From CAZSVE01 sp964610175 (lineage in GTDB: Bacteria > Pseudomonadota > Gammaproteobacteria > HK1), in assembly GCA_964610175.1 (NCBI GenBank), contig CAZSVE010000058.1, positions 1-18,558 of the forward strand: 18,558 bases of DNA. Direction: 5' to 3'. Under the pieces are notes generated by a model. The model searched no databases. It was not told the origin of the DNA and saw only the letters and a list, made by a program, of their open reading frames with translations. Positions within the stretch are counted from its first letter, which is position 1. Every line of letters begins with the position of its first letter. A program made the translations under genes and the position numbers. This document shows, one piece after another, positions 8,094 to 14,273 of the stretch.

Positions 8094-8128
8094 CCCTCAC
8101 CCTAGCCCTCTCCCTCAGGGAGAGGGGA
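8094..8128. repeat. Palindromic PLPEGEG-type repeat, single unit in opposite orientation
   Basis: The core CCCTCTCCCTCAGGGAGAGG is palindromic. Its CCCTCACCCT side lies to the left, whereas the unit at 7729-7763 has the matching GGTGAGGGG to the right, so the two form an inverted pair around the DUF559 gene. On the minus strand this unit encodes the last residues (SPLPEGEG) of the DUF433 protein. Confidence 0.8.
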
Positions 8129-8311
8129 CTTGCCAGCGACCGCTTGCAGCGCTTCATGGGAAAGTTGCGGGTAATTCTCCAGAATCCGTGCCTCGGTCCA
8201 TCCCTCCGCCAGCAGGTCCAGCAGAAAATCCACCGACAGGCGGGTGCCCTTGACCACGGGTTTACCCGTCAGCACGGTGGCATCGGTATGGATGTGGTTT
8301 TGCCAGTTCAT
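8102..8311 (-). CDS. DUF433 antitoxin-like protein, C-terminus altered by a repeat
   Basis: The 69-aa protein matches the DUF433 pattern: an N-terminal I-x-x-D stretch, GKPVVKGTRLSVDFLLDLL (17-34), EGWTEARILENYPQLS (37-51). The family has a winged-helix-like fold and usually serves as antitoxin to a DUF5615/PIN-like toxin encoded next to it. No such toxin is visible here; the next gene is the DUF559 nuclease. The final residues KSPLPEGEG come from a palindromic repeat, so the last helix seems shortened or replaced. The start overlaps the hepT stop by 4 bp (ATGA), and its ribosome-binding site AGAGGA lies within a 29-bp sequence copied from the end of mod. Confidence 0.85.
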   Translation of the reverse strand: MNWQNHIHTDATVLTGKPVVKGTRLSVDFLLDLLAEGWTEARILENYPQLSHEALQAVAGKSPLPEGEG

Positions 8312-8339
8312 GGGTCAATTCCTCTCGAATCGGTACAAG
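8307..8339. repeat. Direct repeat of the mod 3' end, copy at hepT/DUF433 junction
   Basis: Bases 8307-8335 are identical to 8977-9005 (29 bp), and the match continues to 8339/9009 with one mismatch. On the minus strand it spells CGATTCGAGAGGAATTGACC followed by ATGAA. It encodes the last 10 or so residues of HepT, in a different frame from the one used in mod, and supplies the Shine-Dalgarno sequence and ATG of the DUF433 gene. Confidence 0.95.
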
Positions 8340-8694
8340 TCGATTGGAGGATATCCTCCACCTGTATTTCCAGTAATGGCAGATCACCCTCGATGGTGTT
8401 CCAAACCAAGCCCAGATCGACCTTGAAGTAGCCATGAGCCAGCGCATTACGTGTTCCGTAAGCGGCTCCGATGGGAAAATCCGGATGCCGAGTCGCAAAG
8501 TCGGGAAAATGATGTTGGATGTTGCCCGCCGCCTCGCCGATGATCTCCAAGTTGCGGATAACCGCATCCTGCTTCTCTTCGTCGAGCAGAAACGCGGCAT
8601 GATCGACATCGGCCAGATACCGTTGAATACGGTCGATGGCCTGCCGGATATGCTCCAGGTAGTCCTTCAGGGCGAGTGGGTCCCGCCGGCTCAT
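8308..8694 (-). CDS. hepT: HepT-family toxin (DUF86 / HEPN ribonuclease)
   Basis: HepT is the HEPN-domain RNase toxin of the HepT/MntA toxin-antitoxin system. The 128-aa helical protein contains the active-site motif RX4HXY as R82, H87 and Y89 (TRNALAHGY). In studied systems the MntA partner AMPylates the tyrosine of this motif to silence the toxin. The gene overlaps mntA by 4 bp at its start and the DUF433 gene by 4 bp at its end, so translation is probably coupled. The last residues, CTDSRGIDP, are encoded by the direct repeat copied from mod and so are unlikely to be native. The catalytic motif is complete and the toxin may be active. Confidence 0.92.
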   Translation of the reverse strand: MSRRDPLALKDYLEHIRQAIDRIQRYLADVDHAAFLLDEEKQDAVIRNLEIIGEAAGNIQHHFPDFATRHPDFPIGAAYGTRNALAHGYFKVDLGLVWNTIEGDLPLLEIQVEDILQSTCTDSRGIDP

Positions 8695-8981
8695 ACCGCT
8701 TGTGCCTCATTCAGCACTTCCATTTTCCACCTGTCCGGTAACGCCCCGGGCGTCAGCACATCGACCTCCACCCCAAGGAGTTTCGTCAGGTCGGAGCGAA
8801 TGGCGCCAATATCGAAAAGGGAGGTTTCCTCGCTGGTATCGACGAGGATATCCAGATCGCTCTTTTCGGTATCCTGCCCATGGAGCGCGGAGCCGAAAAT
8901 ACGAGGGTTACTGGCATGATGACACTCGACGATCCGCTGAATGGCCTCGCGGTGTTGTCGATAGGCGATGGATGGCTTCAT
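8691..8981 (-). CDS. mntA: MntA-family antitoxin (minimal nucleotidyltransferase)
   Basis: The 96-aa protein has the minimal nucleotidyltransferase signature GSX10DXD exactly: G30, S31, then D42 and D44 (RIFGSALHGQ ... SDLDILVD). D74 in VEVDVLTP is the likely third metal ligand. Members paired with HepT act as antitoxins by transferring AMP groups to the toxin. The start codon is 3 nt after the mod stop (TGA CCC ATG), and the Shine-Dalgarno AGAGGA lies inside the end of mod. The antitoxin precedes the toxin and overlaps it by 4 bp, the usual order for coupled synthesis. Confidence 0.92.
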   Translation of the reverse strand: MKPSIAYRQHREAIQRIVECHHASNPRIFGSALHGQDTEKSDLDILVDTSEETSLFDIGAIRSDLTKLLGVEVDVLTPGALPDRWKMEVLNEAQAV

Positions 8982-9009
8982 GGGTCAATTCCTCTCGAAT
9001 CGGTATAAG
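8977..9009. repeat. Direct repeat at the mod 3' end (source copy)
   Basis: This copy lies in its natural coding frame, ending Mod with LYRFERN and a TGA stop, and continues through the mntA start codon. It is the partner of 8307-8339, 670 bp away. The mntA-hepT genes are exactly the DNA between the two copies. Confidence 0.95.
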
Positions 9010-10778
9010 GCAAACGGCAAGGGCGCGTGTTCCACCCCCAGGGGCAACAGCACCTTGTTGGGCACGAAACGGGCGGGGGCGAATACCAGATGGTGCTTGT
9101 CCCTTTGTTCCGAGATCTTCTCGGCGAAGCGCAGGGTCAAGGCGGCGTCGCGGGATTTGAGGAAATCCAGTTCCGGCTTGTAGATCAACCAGACATGGAA
9201 GGCGGCGCTCTCGCCCAGATAGCTTTCATCTTCCCGGATGCCCTTCGGGTCCAGCGGTTCGCCGGTGGCGGTATGGAATAGCCACGCGCCGATGTTGGCA
9301 TAATCGGGCAGGCTTTCTCCGGTGAGCATCTTGTCCAGATCCAGGGGGTCGCCCAGGGTGTAGTAGGTGAATCCACCGCCCAATCCCCCGACCCGTTCGG
9401 TGATCCTGGTCTCGCCGGTGACGATGAGTTCGCCGTCCTTGATGGTCTTTTTGATGCCGTCGAAGCGGTGGGATTCCAGGTTTTCCAGGGAACGGACCTG
9501 ATCCAGCAACCTCCGGTGCGCCTTGCCGCCGTTGAAGTTGCTCCAGGTGATCTTCTCGCGCAGCAGTTCTTCCTTTTGCGTGCCTTGGTATTTGTAACCG
9601 TTGATGACGCGGCGCACCCGTTCGGCGGTGAGGGTATCGGCGTACCCTTCGCATTCGACCAGGATGAAGTGGCGGTTGCCGTTATCTTTGGCGTTTTGGG
9701 CGAGCACGGCGTGGGCGGTGGTGGCGGAGCCGGCGAAGGAATCTAGAATCAATGAGTTATTGTTCGTAGCAATTTCCAATATTCTTGAAATTAGCTTCAC
9801 CGGCTTTGGGGTGATAAACAATTCATCATCGCTCACAGAAAATATGCTTCTTAATTCCTCTTTTGCACCCGCATTGGTTCCTGCGTCCCGATGAAGCCAA
9901 ATTGTCGCGGGAACCACCCCTTCTTTTGCCTCCGAAAGAAACTTCTTTATTCGTGGAATACTTGTTCCGTTAGAGCCCCACCAGATGCGACCATCAGCGT
10001 CTAGCTCATCAAACGATTCCTTTGATATTCGCCAATATGTTCCTTTTGGGGGCGTGAAGATTTTTCCTTCTTTAGACCTAATCTCATATTGCCCAAGGCT
10101 GTAGTAATTCCGCGCCTGAACAGCGTTCGTTGTCCATGGGCCACGCGGGTCATTGTCTGGATTTGAGTAATCTTCCTCTTGCTCTTCTGTTCTACCAAAC
10201 AAATTGCGACACCATTGATTCTCGCTCTTGGCGTACACGATCAAATAATCATGCATCTCAGAGAAATGTCTTGCAGAATTTTTTACCGTGTAAATCTTCT
10301 GCCACGCTATAGTCCCGACGAAGTTTTCCTCCCCAAAAATCTCATCCATCACCATCCTGGCCCGGTGAATCTCGTTGTCATCCAGCGTCATCCAAAAGCT
10401 ACCATCCTCCGACAGCAGTTCATGCAACAGCTTCAAACGCGGATACATCAGGCAACACCACTTGTCATGCCGCAGCATGTCCTCCTTGTTCACCGGGTTG
10501 CCGTCCAGCCACTCGCGCATGATGGGGCTGTCGACGTTATCGTTGTAGTTCCAGTTTTCGTTGCCGGTGTTGTAGGGCGGGTCGATGAAGATGCAATCCA
10601 CCTTGCCGGCGTAGCGCGGCAGCAGGGCCTTGAGGGCGTGCAGGTTGTCGCCGTGGATGATGAGGTTTCCGGCCTTATCCCCGATGGATTTGTCGGGGTG
10701 CGCCACCAGTGGACGGTAGGGCACCGTCAAGTGGTGGTTGTAGACGTATTCCTTGCCCTTGAAATGCAGTTCCGGCAT
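8985..10778 (-). CDS. mod: Type III DNA methyltransferase, Mod subunit
   Basis: The 597-aa protein is a beta-class N6-adenine (or N4-cytosine) methyltransferase. Motif IV DPPYNTG is at 66-72, and motif I LDSFAGSATT at 345-354 follows it, the beta-class order with the target recognition region between. The preceding HGDNLHAL (42-49) and LLSEDGSFWMTLDDNEIH blocks are typical of Mod. With Res it forms the type III complex; Mod recognises the site and protects it. The part coding for about residues 150-345 (9745-10330) is clearly more AT-rich than either flank. It is the first gene of the operon. The upstream GGAGGG is about 13 nt from the ATG, rather far, so the start is likely but not certain. 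Confidence 0.94.
   Translation of the reverse strand: MPELHFKGKEYVYNHHLTVPYRPLVAHPDKSIGDKAGNLIIHGDNLHALKALLPRYAGKVDCIFIDPPYNTGNENWNYNDNVDSPIMREWLDGNPVNKEDMLRHDKWCCLMYPRLKLLHELLSEDGSFWMTLDDNEIHRARMVMDEIFGEENFVGTIAWQKIYTVKNSARHFSEMHDYLIVYAKSENQWCRNLFGRTEEQEEDYSNPDNDPRGPWTTNAVQARNYYSLGQYEIRSKEGKIFTPPKGTYWRISKESFDELDADGRIWWGSNGTSIPRIKKFLSEAKEGVVPATIWLHRDAGTNAGAKEELRSIFSVSDDELFITPKPVKLISRILEIATNNNSLILDSFAGSATTAHAVLAQNAKDNGNRHFILVECEGYADTLTAERVRRVINGYKYQGTQKEELLREKITWSNFNGGKAHRRLLDQVRSLENLESHRFDGIKKTIKDGELIVTGETRITERVGGLGGGFTYYTLGDPLDLDKMLTGESLPDYANIGAWLFHTATGEPLDPKGIREDESYLGESAAFHVWLIYKPELDFLKSRDAALTLRFAEKISEQRDKHHLVFAPARFVPNKVLLPLGVEHAPLPFALYRFERN
9745..10330 (-). other. AT-rich target-recognition segment inside mod
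   Basis: Base composition drops here against the GC-rich rest of the gene, with edges near the conserved motif VIII-like region and motif I. This is where a beta-class methyltransferase carries its target recognition domain. Reading by eye shows many A/T-rich codons (for example TNNNSLIL, NSARHFSEMHDY). A domain swap from a foreign mod allele would give this pattern. Confidence 0.55.
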
Positions 10779-10866
10779 GGGTTTTATGCGCCCTCCCGGC
10801 GGTTGTTTTTTGTTGCGGAAGCAGGGACTTCCCGAATCGCGGTGTCGTTGCGCTCGCGATGATTCG

Positions 10867-10913
10867 TCGATTTCCCGCTCGGCATTCCCGAATCAGTCGA
10901 ATTTTACGAAACG
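10867..10913 (-). repeat. Dispersed modular repeat, copy D (3' end)
   Basis: On the minus strand it reads GGCGTTTCGTAAAATTCGAC, then a CTGATTCGGGAATGCCGAG stretch and GAGCGGGAAATCG. It is oriented towards mod and ends roughly 85 bp before the mod start codon. Confidence 0.6.
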
Positions 10914-10920
10914 CCAGTCC

Positions 10921-11008
10921 GCTGGTTCTCCAGCGGGAGCGCAGGAGGCTTTTCCGGAAGCTGGCGCTTCCACGATCCATGCTCCCAAGCTTGGAGCTTG
11001 GGAGCATG
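10921..11008. repeat. Cluster of three hairpins
   Basis: Three inverted repeats follow one another: GCTGG-TTCT-CCAGC (10921-10934), GGAAGC-TGGC-GCTTCC (10956-10971) and a perfect 14-bp stem with a TGG loop (10978-11008, arms CATGCTCCCAAGCT and AGCTTGGGAGCATG). The theme resembles dispersed palindromes common in sulfur bacteria and cyanobacteria, as I recall. The last stem would be very stable as RNA or cruciform, but has no T-run after it. Confidence 0.75.
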
Positions 11009-11055
11009 CGAATTATGTCGCTTCGAGGCGAGGCTTTACCAGGTGTTTTTTAGGC

Positions 11056-11097
11056 AATTCCTCCTCGACAATCGACACGACCACGCGAATGTTCAGG
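11056..11097 (+). repeat. Fragment of dispersed repeat, 5' end module
   Basis: CCTCGACAATCGACACGACC and the following CGCGAATGTTC match 16582-16613 with few changes. It breaks off soon after, just before the poly-C tract. Confidence 0.6.
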
Positions 11098-11181
11098 GAT
11101 GGTTTCCCGCCCCCCCCCCGACAGCGCCGAAACCGGAGAGTTTCGTTTCGACGAAACCGTCGTCATTTCAACGACTCCCCT

Positions 11182-11262
11182 GTCATTTCGACCGAAGGGA
11201 GAAATCTTTTTGTTTTGATGGAACTCCGAACGCACAAGATCTCTCCCTTCGGTCGAGATGAC
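11182..11262. repeat. Long imperfect inverted repeat
   Basis: Arms 11182-11207 and 11237-11262 (26 bp each) pair at 24 of 26 positions around a 29-nt loop. The core is CGACCGAAGGGAGAAATCT and its inverse, a dispersed palindrome type found in many bacterial genomes. GTCGAGATGAC recurs just to the right at 11272-11282. Function unknown. Confidence 0.8.
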
Positions 11263-11439
11263 AAAAGGGTGGTCGAGATGACAGTGCGATGGAATTTTGG
11301 TTGTGGCTCTGCCGCGCCAGGTACTTTCATGGCTAATGGTTCACGTCGAGTCTCATCGACCCCGACGGTGGAATGGGGTATGGAGGATTGGGCATTGCCA
11401 CGCGCGGCGCACTTCGATGACGACAAGATCCATTGTTTC

Positions 11440-11630
11440 GGGGTGACGGGATAGGTTGTTTCGGGCGATTGTGTGGAAATTCAGCACTCCCGTCATCCCG
11501 CCATGGATTGACGGGACCCAGTGCCAGGGATGGTAGAAAACTACCCATGAATTTTTGCGAGACCACAATCGGTAAAATCTCCTCGACCAACCACAAACAT
11601 TTGCGCGGTGATGCGAATTGTCGAGGGGGA
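11440..11630 (-). repeat. Dispersed modular repeat, long copy E'
   Basis: Its reverse complement aligns with 16577-16765 over about 190 bp with roughly three in four bases equal by eye. Shared blocks in order: CCTCGACAAT, TGTGGTTGGTCGA, the AATTCAxGGGTA stretch, CCATCCCTGGCA, TGGGTCCCG, GGGATGACGG and CACACAATCGCC. The 3' end module is missing from this copy, but a separate one lies at 11713-11745. Confidence 0.65.
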
Positions 11631-11636
11631 ATTGCA

Positions 11637-11642
11637 TATAAT
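11637..11642 (+). promoter_or_regulatory. Possible -10 box upstream of argB
   Basis: A perfect TATAAT lies about 160 bp before the argB start codon, just right of the repeat copy at 11440-11630. No matching -35 hexamer is seen at 16-18 bp, so support is weak. Confidence 0.3.
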
Positions 11643-11712
11643 GCCCGCGCGGTTTTCGGGGGCTACCCCATCTCGAAGGACCCGAGGGGTCGACGATTAC
11701 CGGCTTCTGTGT

Positions 11713-11745
11713 CGATTCGTCTATTTTCCGCTCGGCTTCGCCAGG
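11713..11745 (-). repeat. Dispersed modular repeat, 3' end only
   Basis: Minus strand reads GGCGAAGCCGAGCGGAAAAT followed by AGACGAATC, matching the conserved terminus of the family with one base change in the GAGCGGGAAATA core. Confidence 0.5.
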
Positions 11746-11803
11746 CCATTTCCGACGCGCATCGCGAGTCCGGATACCAATCACGAACCAACGAGTTGCA
11801 AAC

Positions 11804-12709
11804 ATGTCTTTTACTCCACGAACTGCCCGGGATGTCGCCGATGTCCTCAGCATGGCACTTCCCTATATTCAGCGCTTTTCCGGCAAAACGGTAGTCATCA
11901 AGTATGGCGGTAATGCCATGGTCGATGACGACCTCAAGAGCAGCTTTGCCAGGGATATGGTGTTGATGAAGCTGGTGGGCATAAACCCCGTCATCGTGCA
12001 CGGCGGCGGGCCGCAAATCGGTACGCTGCTCGCCCGGCTCGGCAAAAAGAGCCAATTCGTCGATGGAATGCGGGTCACCGATAGCGAGACCATGGACGTG
12101 GTGGAGATGGTGTTGGGAGGCCTCGTGAATAAAGAGATCGTCAATCTCATCAATCGGTGCGGTGGCAAGGCCGTCGGTCTGACGGGTAAGGACGGCAATC
12201 TGATTTATGCCCGCAAGTTGACGGCAACGCGGGATAGCCCTGAATTTTCCGCGCCGGAGATCATCGATCTCGGTCATGTGGGCGAAGTGAAAAGTATCGA
12301 TACGTCCATTATTCATATGCTGGTCAGTGGCGATTTCATTCCCGTTGTTGCCCCCATCGGTGTTGGGGAACAAGATGGACGCTCGTACAATATCAATGCG
12401 GACCTGGTGGCGGGGAAACTGGCGGAAGCACTTACCGCGGAAAAGCTCACCCTGTTGACCAATGTGGCGGGGCTCCAGGATTCCAACGGCACCATACTGA
12501 CCGATCTCGGCCCGAGGCAGGTGGAAGAATTGATCGAGGAGGGAACCATTGCCGGCGGGATGTTGCCGAAGGTGCGCTGCGCGCTGAGTGCGGTGCAGTC
12601 CGGCGTCAATAGCGCCCATATCATCGATGGCCGGGTGAAAAACGCCGTGCTGCTCGAGATCTTCACCGCCGAAGGTGTCGGCACATTGATCCGACGACGG
12701 AGAGAATGA
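11804..12709 (+). CDS. argB: Acetylglutamate kinase
   Basis: ArgB phosphorylates N-acetyl-L-glutamate with ATP, the second step of arginine synthesis, in the cytoplasm. The 301-aa protein shows the amino-acid kinase landmarks: VVIKYGGNAM (30-39, phosphate-binding lysine and glycines), NPVIVHGGGPQI (61-72), the acetylglutamate-site region GLVNKEIVNLI, GLTGKDGNLI, the NINADLVAGKLAEAL block and the late GTIAGGMLPKVRCAL motif. Length and N-terminal extension suit a proteobacterial ArgB. No other arg gene adjoins it; a 325-bp repeat-bearing spacer follows. The neighbours dut, algC/coaBC and pyrE often seen beside argB are not in this window. Confidence 0.97.
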   Translation: MSFTPRTARDVADVLSMALPYIQRFSGKTVVIKYGGNAMVDDDLKSSFARDMVLMKLVGINPVIVHGGGPQIGTLLARLGKKSQFVDGMRVTDSETMDVVEMVLGGLVNKEIVNLINRCGGKAVGLTGKDGNLIYARKLTATRDSPEFSAPEIIDLGHVGEVKSIDTSIIHMLVSGDFIPVVAPIGVGEQDGRSYNINADLVAGKLAEALTAEKLTLLTNVAGLQDSNGTILTDLGPRQVEELIEEGTIAGGMLPKVRCALSAVQSGVNSAHIIDGRVKNAVLLEIFTAEGVGTLIRRRRE

Positions 12710-13034
12710 AGAACATGTTGGCGCTTCGCGCCAGGCCCGAAGCGGGGTAGGTCTTGGCATACGTAGTTCTCTCGGGATATGTTCTTCCGATACCCTGAAA
12801 AGGACCTTTGCCGGGTAGCGCACGGGGTGAATGGCCGAACCGATTTCGCGCAGGGAGGCAATCCTTGTTCGACGCAGAAAAAATGGGCCTTGGCGAAGCT
12901 TTTGCTCGAATCGACAAGGCAGACCCAGGCATCGGTAAAGCAAAATTGCCGTTCCGTGGAATTCGACTCGTTCGTGAAGATGAGCGGGAAATAGACAAAT
13001 CGATTATCCATTATTATCAAGCGAGGTGTTAACG
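12710..13034. other. Spacer between argB and the rhodanese gene
   Basis: No gene is supported. Ten bases after argB there is a hairpin (12719-12733: TGGCGC, loop TTC, GCGCCA) without a T-run, a weak terminator candidate. The right third (12893-13002) is a dispersed-repeat copy ending 32 bp before the next start codon. Confidence 0.5.
12893..13002 (+). repeat. Dispersed modular repeat, copy F (3' half)
   Basis: Contains, in family order, GCGAAGCTTTTGCTCGAA, an AAGGCA block, ATCGGTAAAGCAAAATTGCC, ATTCGACTCGTTCGTGAAG and GAGCGGGAAATAGACAAATC. It is among the best preserved 3' halves, close to 16851-16925 and 1426-1536. Confidence 0.7.
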
Positions 13035-14102
13035 ATGAAAATCCATAAAGGTTTTCCTGGTGTCGGGGCCGATGGTCGTCGGTACATGTCATGGTCGGTG
13101 GCGTTCTTGTGTTTTGCCTGGCTGCTGGGAGGGGCCTCGGCCTCGGCGGCCGCGTTGCCGGGGCCCGTCGTGGATAGCGCCTGGCTGGCGAAGAATCTCG
13201 ATAAGGTGATGGTGCTGGACGTGCGCAAGGACCTGAAGAGTTTCGAAAAGAAGGCGAAGGGGGCCGCGGGTCCGGTGAATCCCTGTGGGCCAGGTGGCAA
13301 AAAGGGCAAGAAACCGTTGAGGGGCGACGGCCATATCCCGGGCGCCGTGCTCGTGGATGCGAAGAAGATCCTTGGGAAATATAAGTTGGCTGGCAAGACC
13401 GTGAAGTTCATGGTGCCCGAAAAGAAGGCCTTCGAGAGGCTGATGCAAAAATCCGGCGTCAATCGGGACAGCACGGTGGTGATTACCGGAAAGGGCGAAC
13501 AAATGCTGAATGTCGCCTTCACGACCCGCCTGTATTGGACCATGAAGTACTTCGGGTTCGATAAGCTGGCCATCCTGGATGGGGGCACCGCCCAGTGGAA
13601 AAAAGATGGGCACAAGGTGGCATACGGTAAGTCGAAGAGGCTCAAGGCAGGTGATTTCGATGCATCGGCGCAGCGCAAGCAGATTCGGGCCACGATGGAA
13701 GAGGTGGTCGCCTTGACGAAGAAGAAGGGCAAGGCTAAGGAGCAGATCCTGGATGTGCGCGGTAAACCCTTCTACCTCGGCCTGACCTACAACAGAAAGG
13801 TCCAGCTTCCCGTCAGTAAGGGCCATATCCCCACGGCAAAGAACTTCCCCGTCGATTTCTTCGTGGAGACCGCGGGGGCTCCGGCGACCTTGTACGATAA
13901 GAAAGACATCGAGGAGGTGGCGAAATTATCCGGCATCGATCTTTCGAGGCCCACGATCACCAGTTGCCACACGGGCATTACGGCAACCATCGCCTGGTTC
14001 GTGATCTCCGAGGTCCTCGGTAATGAAAACGCCCGTGTCTACGACGGTTCCATGCACGAGTGGTCCATGACCGGGAAGCCGGTTGCGCGCCCCCTGGATT
14101 GA
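13035..14102 (+). CDS. Exported two-domain rhodanese (sulfurtransferase)
   Basis: Rhodaneses move sulfane sulfur from donors such as thiosulfate to an acceptor. ATG at 13035 is chosen over an in-frame GTG at 13026 because GAGGTG lies 6 nt before it; that gives 355 aa. Residues 18-40 form a signal-peptide core (WSVAFLCFAWLLGGASASAA); an arginine pair just before it (GRRYMSW) might suit Tat export. The N-terminal rhodanese domain (about 47-200, GDGHIPGAV, LDGGTAQW) has TGKGEQ at the active loop and no cysteine, so is probably inactive. The C-terminal domain has GHIPTAKNFP and the active Cys311 in SCHTGITA. A Lys/Gly-rich insertion (about 72-97) interrupts domain 1. It is followed on the same strand by an exported hydrolase. 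Confidence 0.9.
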   Translation: MKIHKGFPGVGADGRRYMSWSVAFLCFAWLLGGASASAAALPGPVVDSAWLAKNLDKVMVLDVRKDLKSFEKKAKGAAGPVNPCGPGGKKGKKPLRGDGHIPGAVLVDAKKILGKYKLAGKTVKFMVPEKKAFERLMQKSGVNRDSTVVITGKGEQMLNVAFTTRLYWTMKYFGFDKLAILDGGTAQWKKDGHKVAYGKSKRLKAGDFDASAQRKQIRATMEEVVALTKKKGKAKEQILDVRGKPFYLGLTYNRKVQLPVSKGHIPTAKNFPVDFFVETAGAPATLYDKKDIEEVAKLSGIDLSRPTITSCHTGITATIAWFVISEVLGNENARVYDGSMHEWSMTGKPVARPLD

Positions 14103-14123
14103 TGGATTTCGGGGCTATTCCCA

Positions 14124-14185
14124 GGCATGCCGAATTCCGAGCATGCCGCAACTTGCGGGGCGGGTCATCGCGTGACGACCCGCCC
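14124..14185. terminator. Two hairpins after the rhodanese gene
   Basis: GGCATGC / GCATGCC (14124-14147) is followed by a 9-bp perfect stem GGGCGGGTC / GACCCGCCC (14158-14185). The second is GC-rich and followed by CTTGTT rather than a clean T-run. Together they could end rhodanese transcription, which would give the next gene its own promoter. Confidence 0.4.
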
Positions 14186-14273
14186 TTGTTCGTGTAGGAA
14201 GACCGCAAAAGGCAGGTGGAATCCATTCCGCTATTTCCGAAACACGATAAGAAAATCGGGGTATTTCCGAGAC

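Larger units (their letters stand above)
10779..11803. other. 1-kb non-coding repeat region between mod and argB
   Basis: No convincing gene is found on either strand. From left to right it holds: a minus-strand copy of the dispersed-repeat 3' end (10867-10913); three hairpins (10921-11008); a plus-strand fragment of the repeat 5' end (11056-11097); a run of ten C (11110-11119); a long imperfect inverted repeat (11182-11262); a minus-strand copy of most of the repeat (11440-11630); and a further minus-strand 3' end (11713-11745). Divergent promoters for mod and argB must lie within it. Confidence 0.65.

Noticed and set aside
11663..12943. 426-codon open frame on the minus strand antisense to argB
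   Set aside because: argB has all family motifs in the plus frame; the antisense peptide is compositionally biased and spans non-coding repeats at both ends.
13026..13034. GTG start for the rhodanese gene
   Set aside because: The GTG overlaps the Shine-Dalgarno sequence GAGGTG that serves the ATG at 13035.
14127..14273. Upstream ATG for the cyclase-family gene
   Set aside because: It would add 49 residues before an obvious signal peptide and place the start inside a hairpin just after the rhodanese stop.
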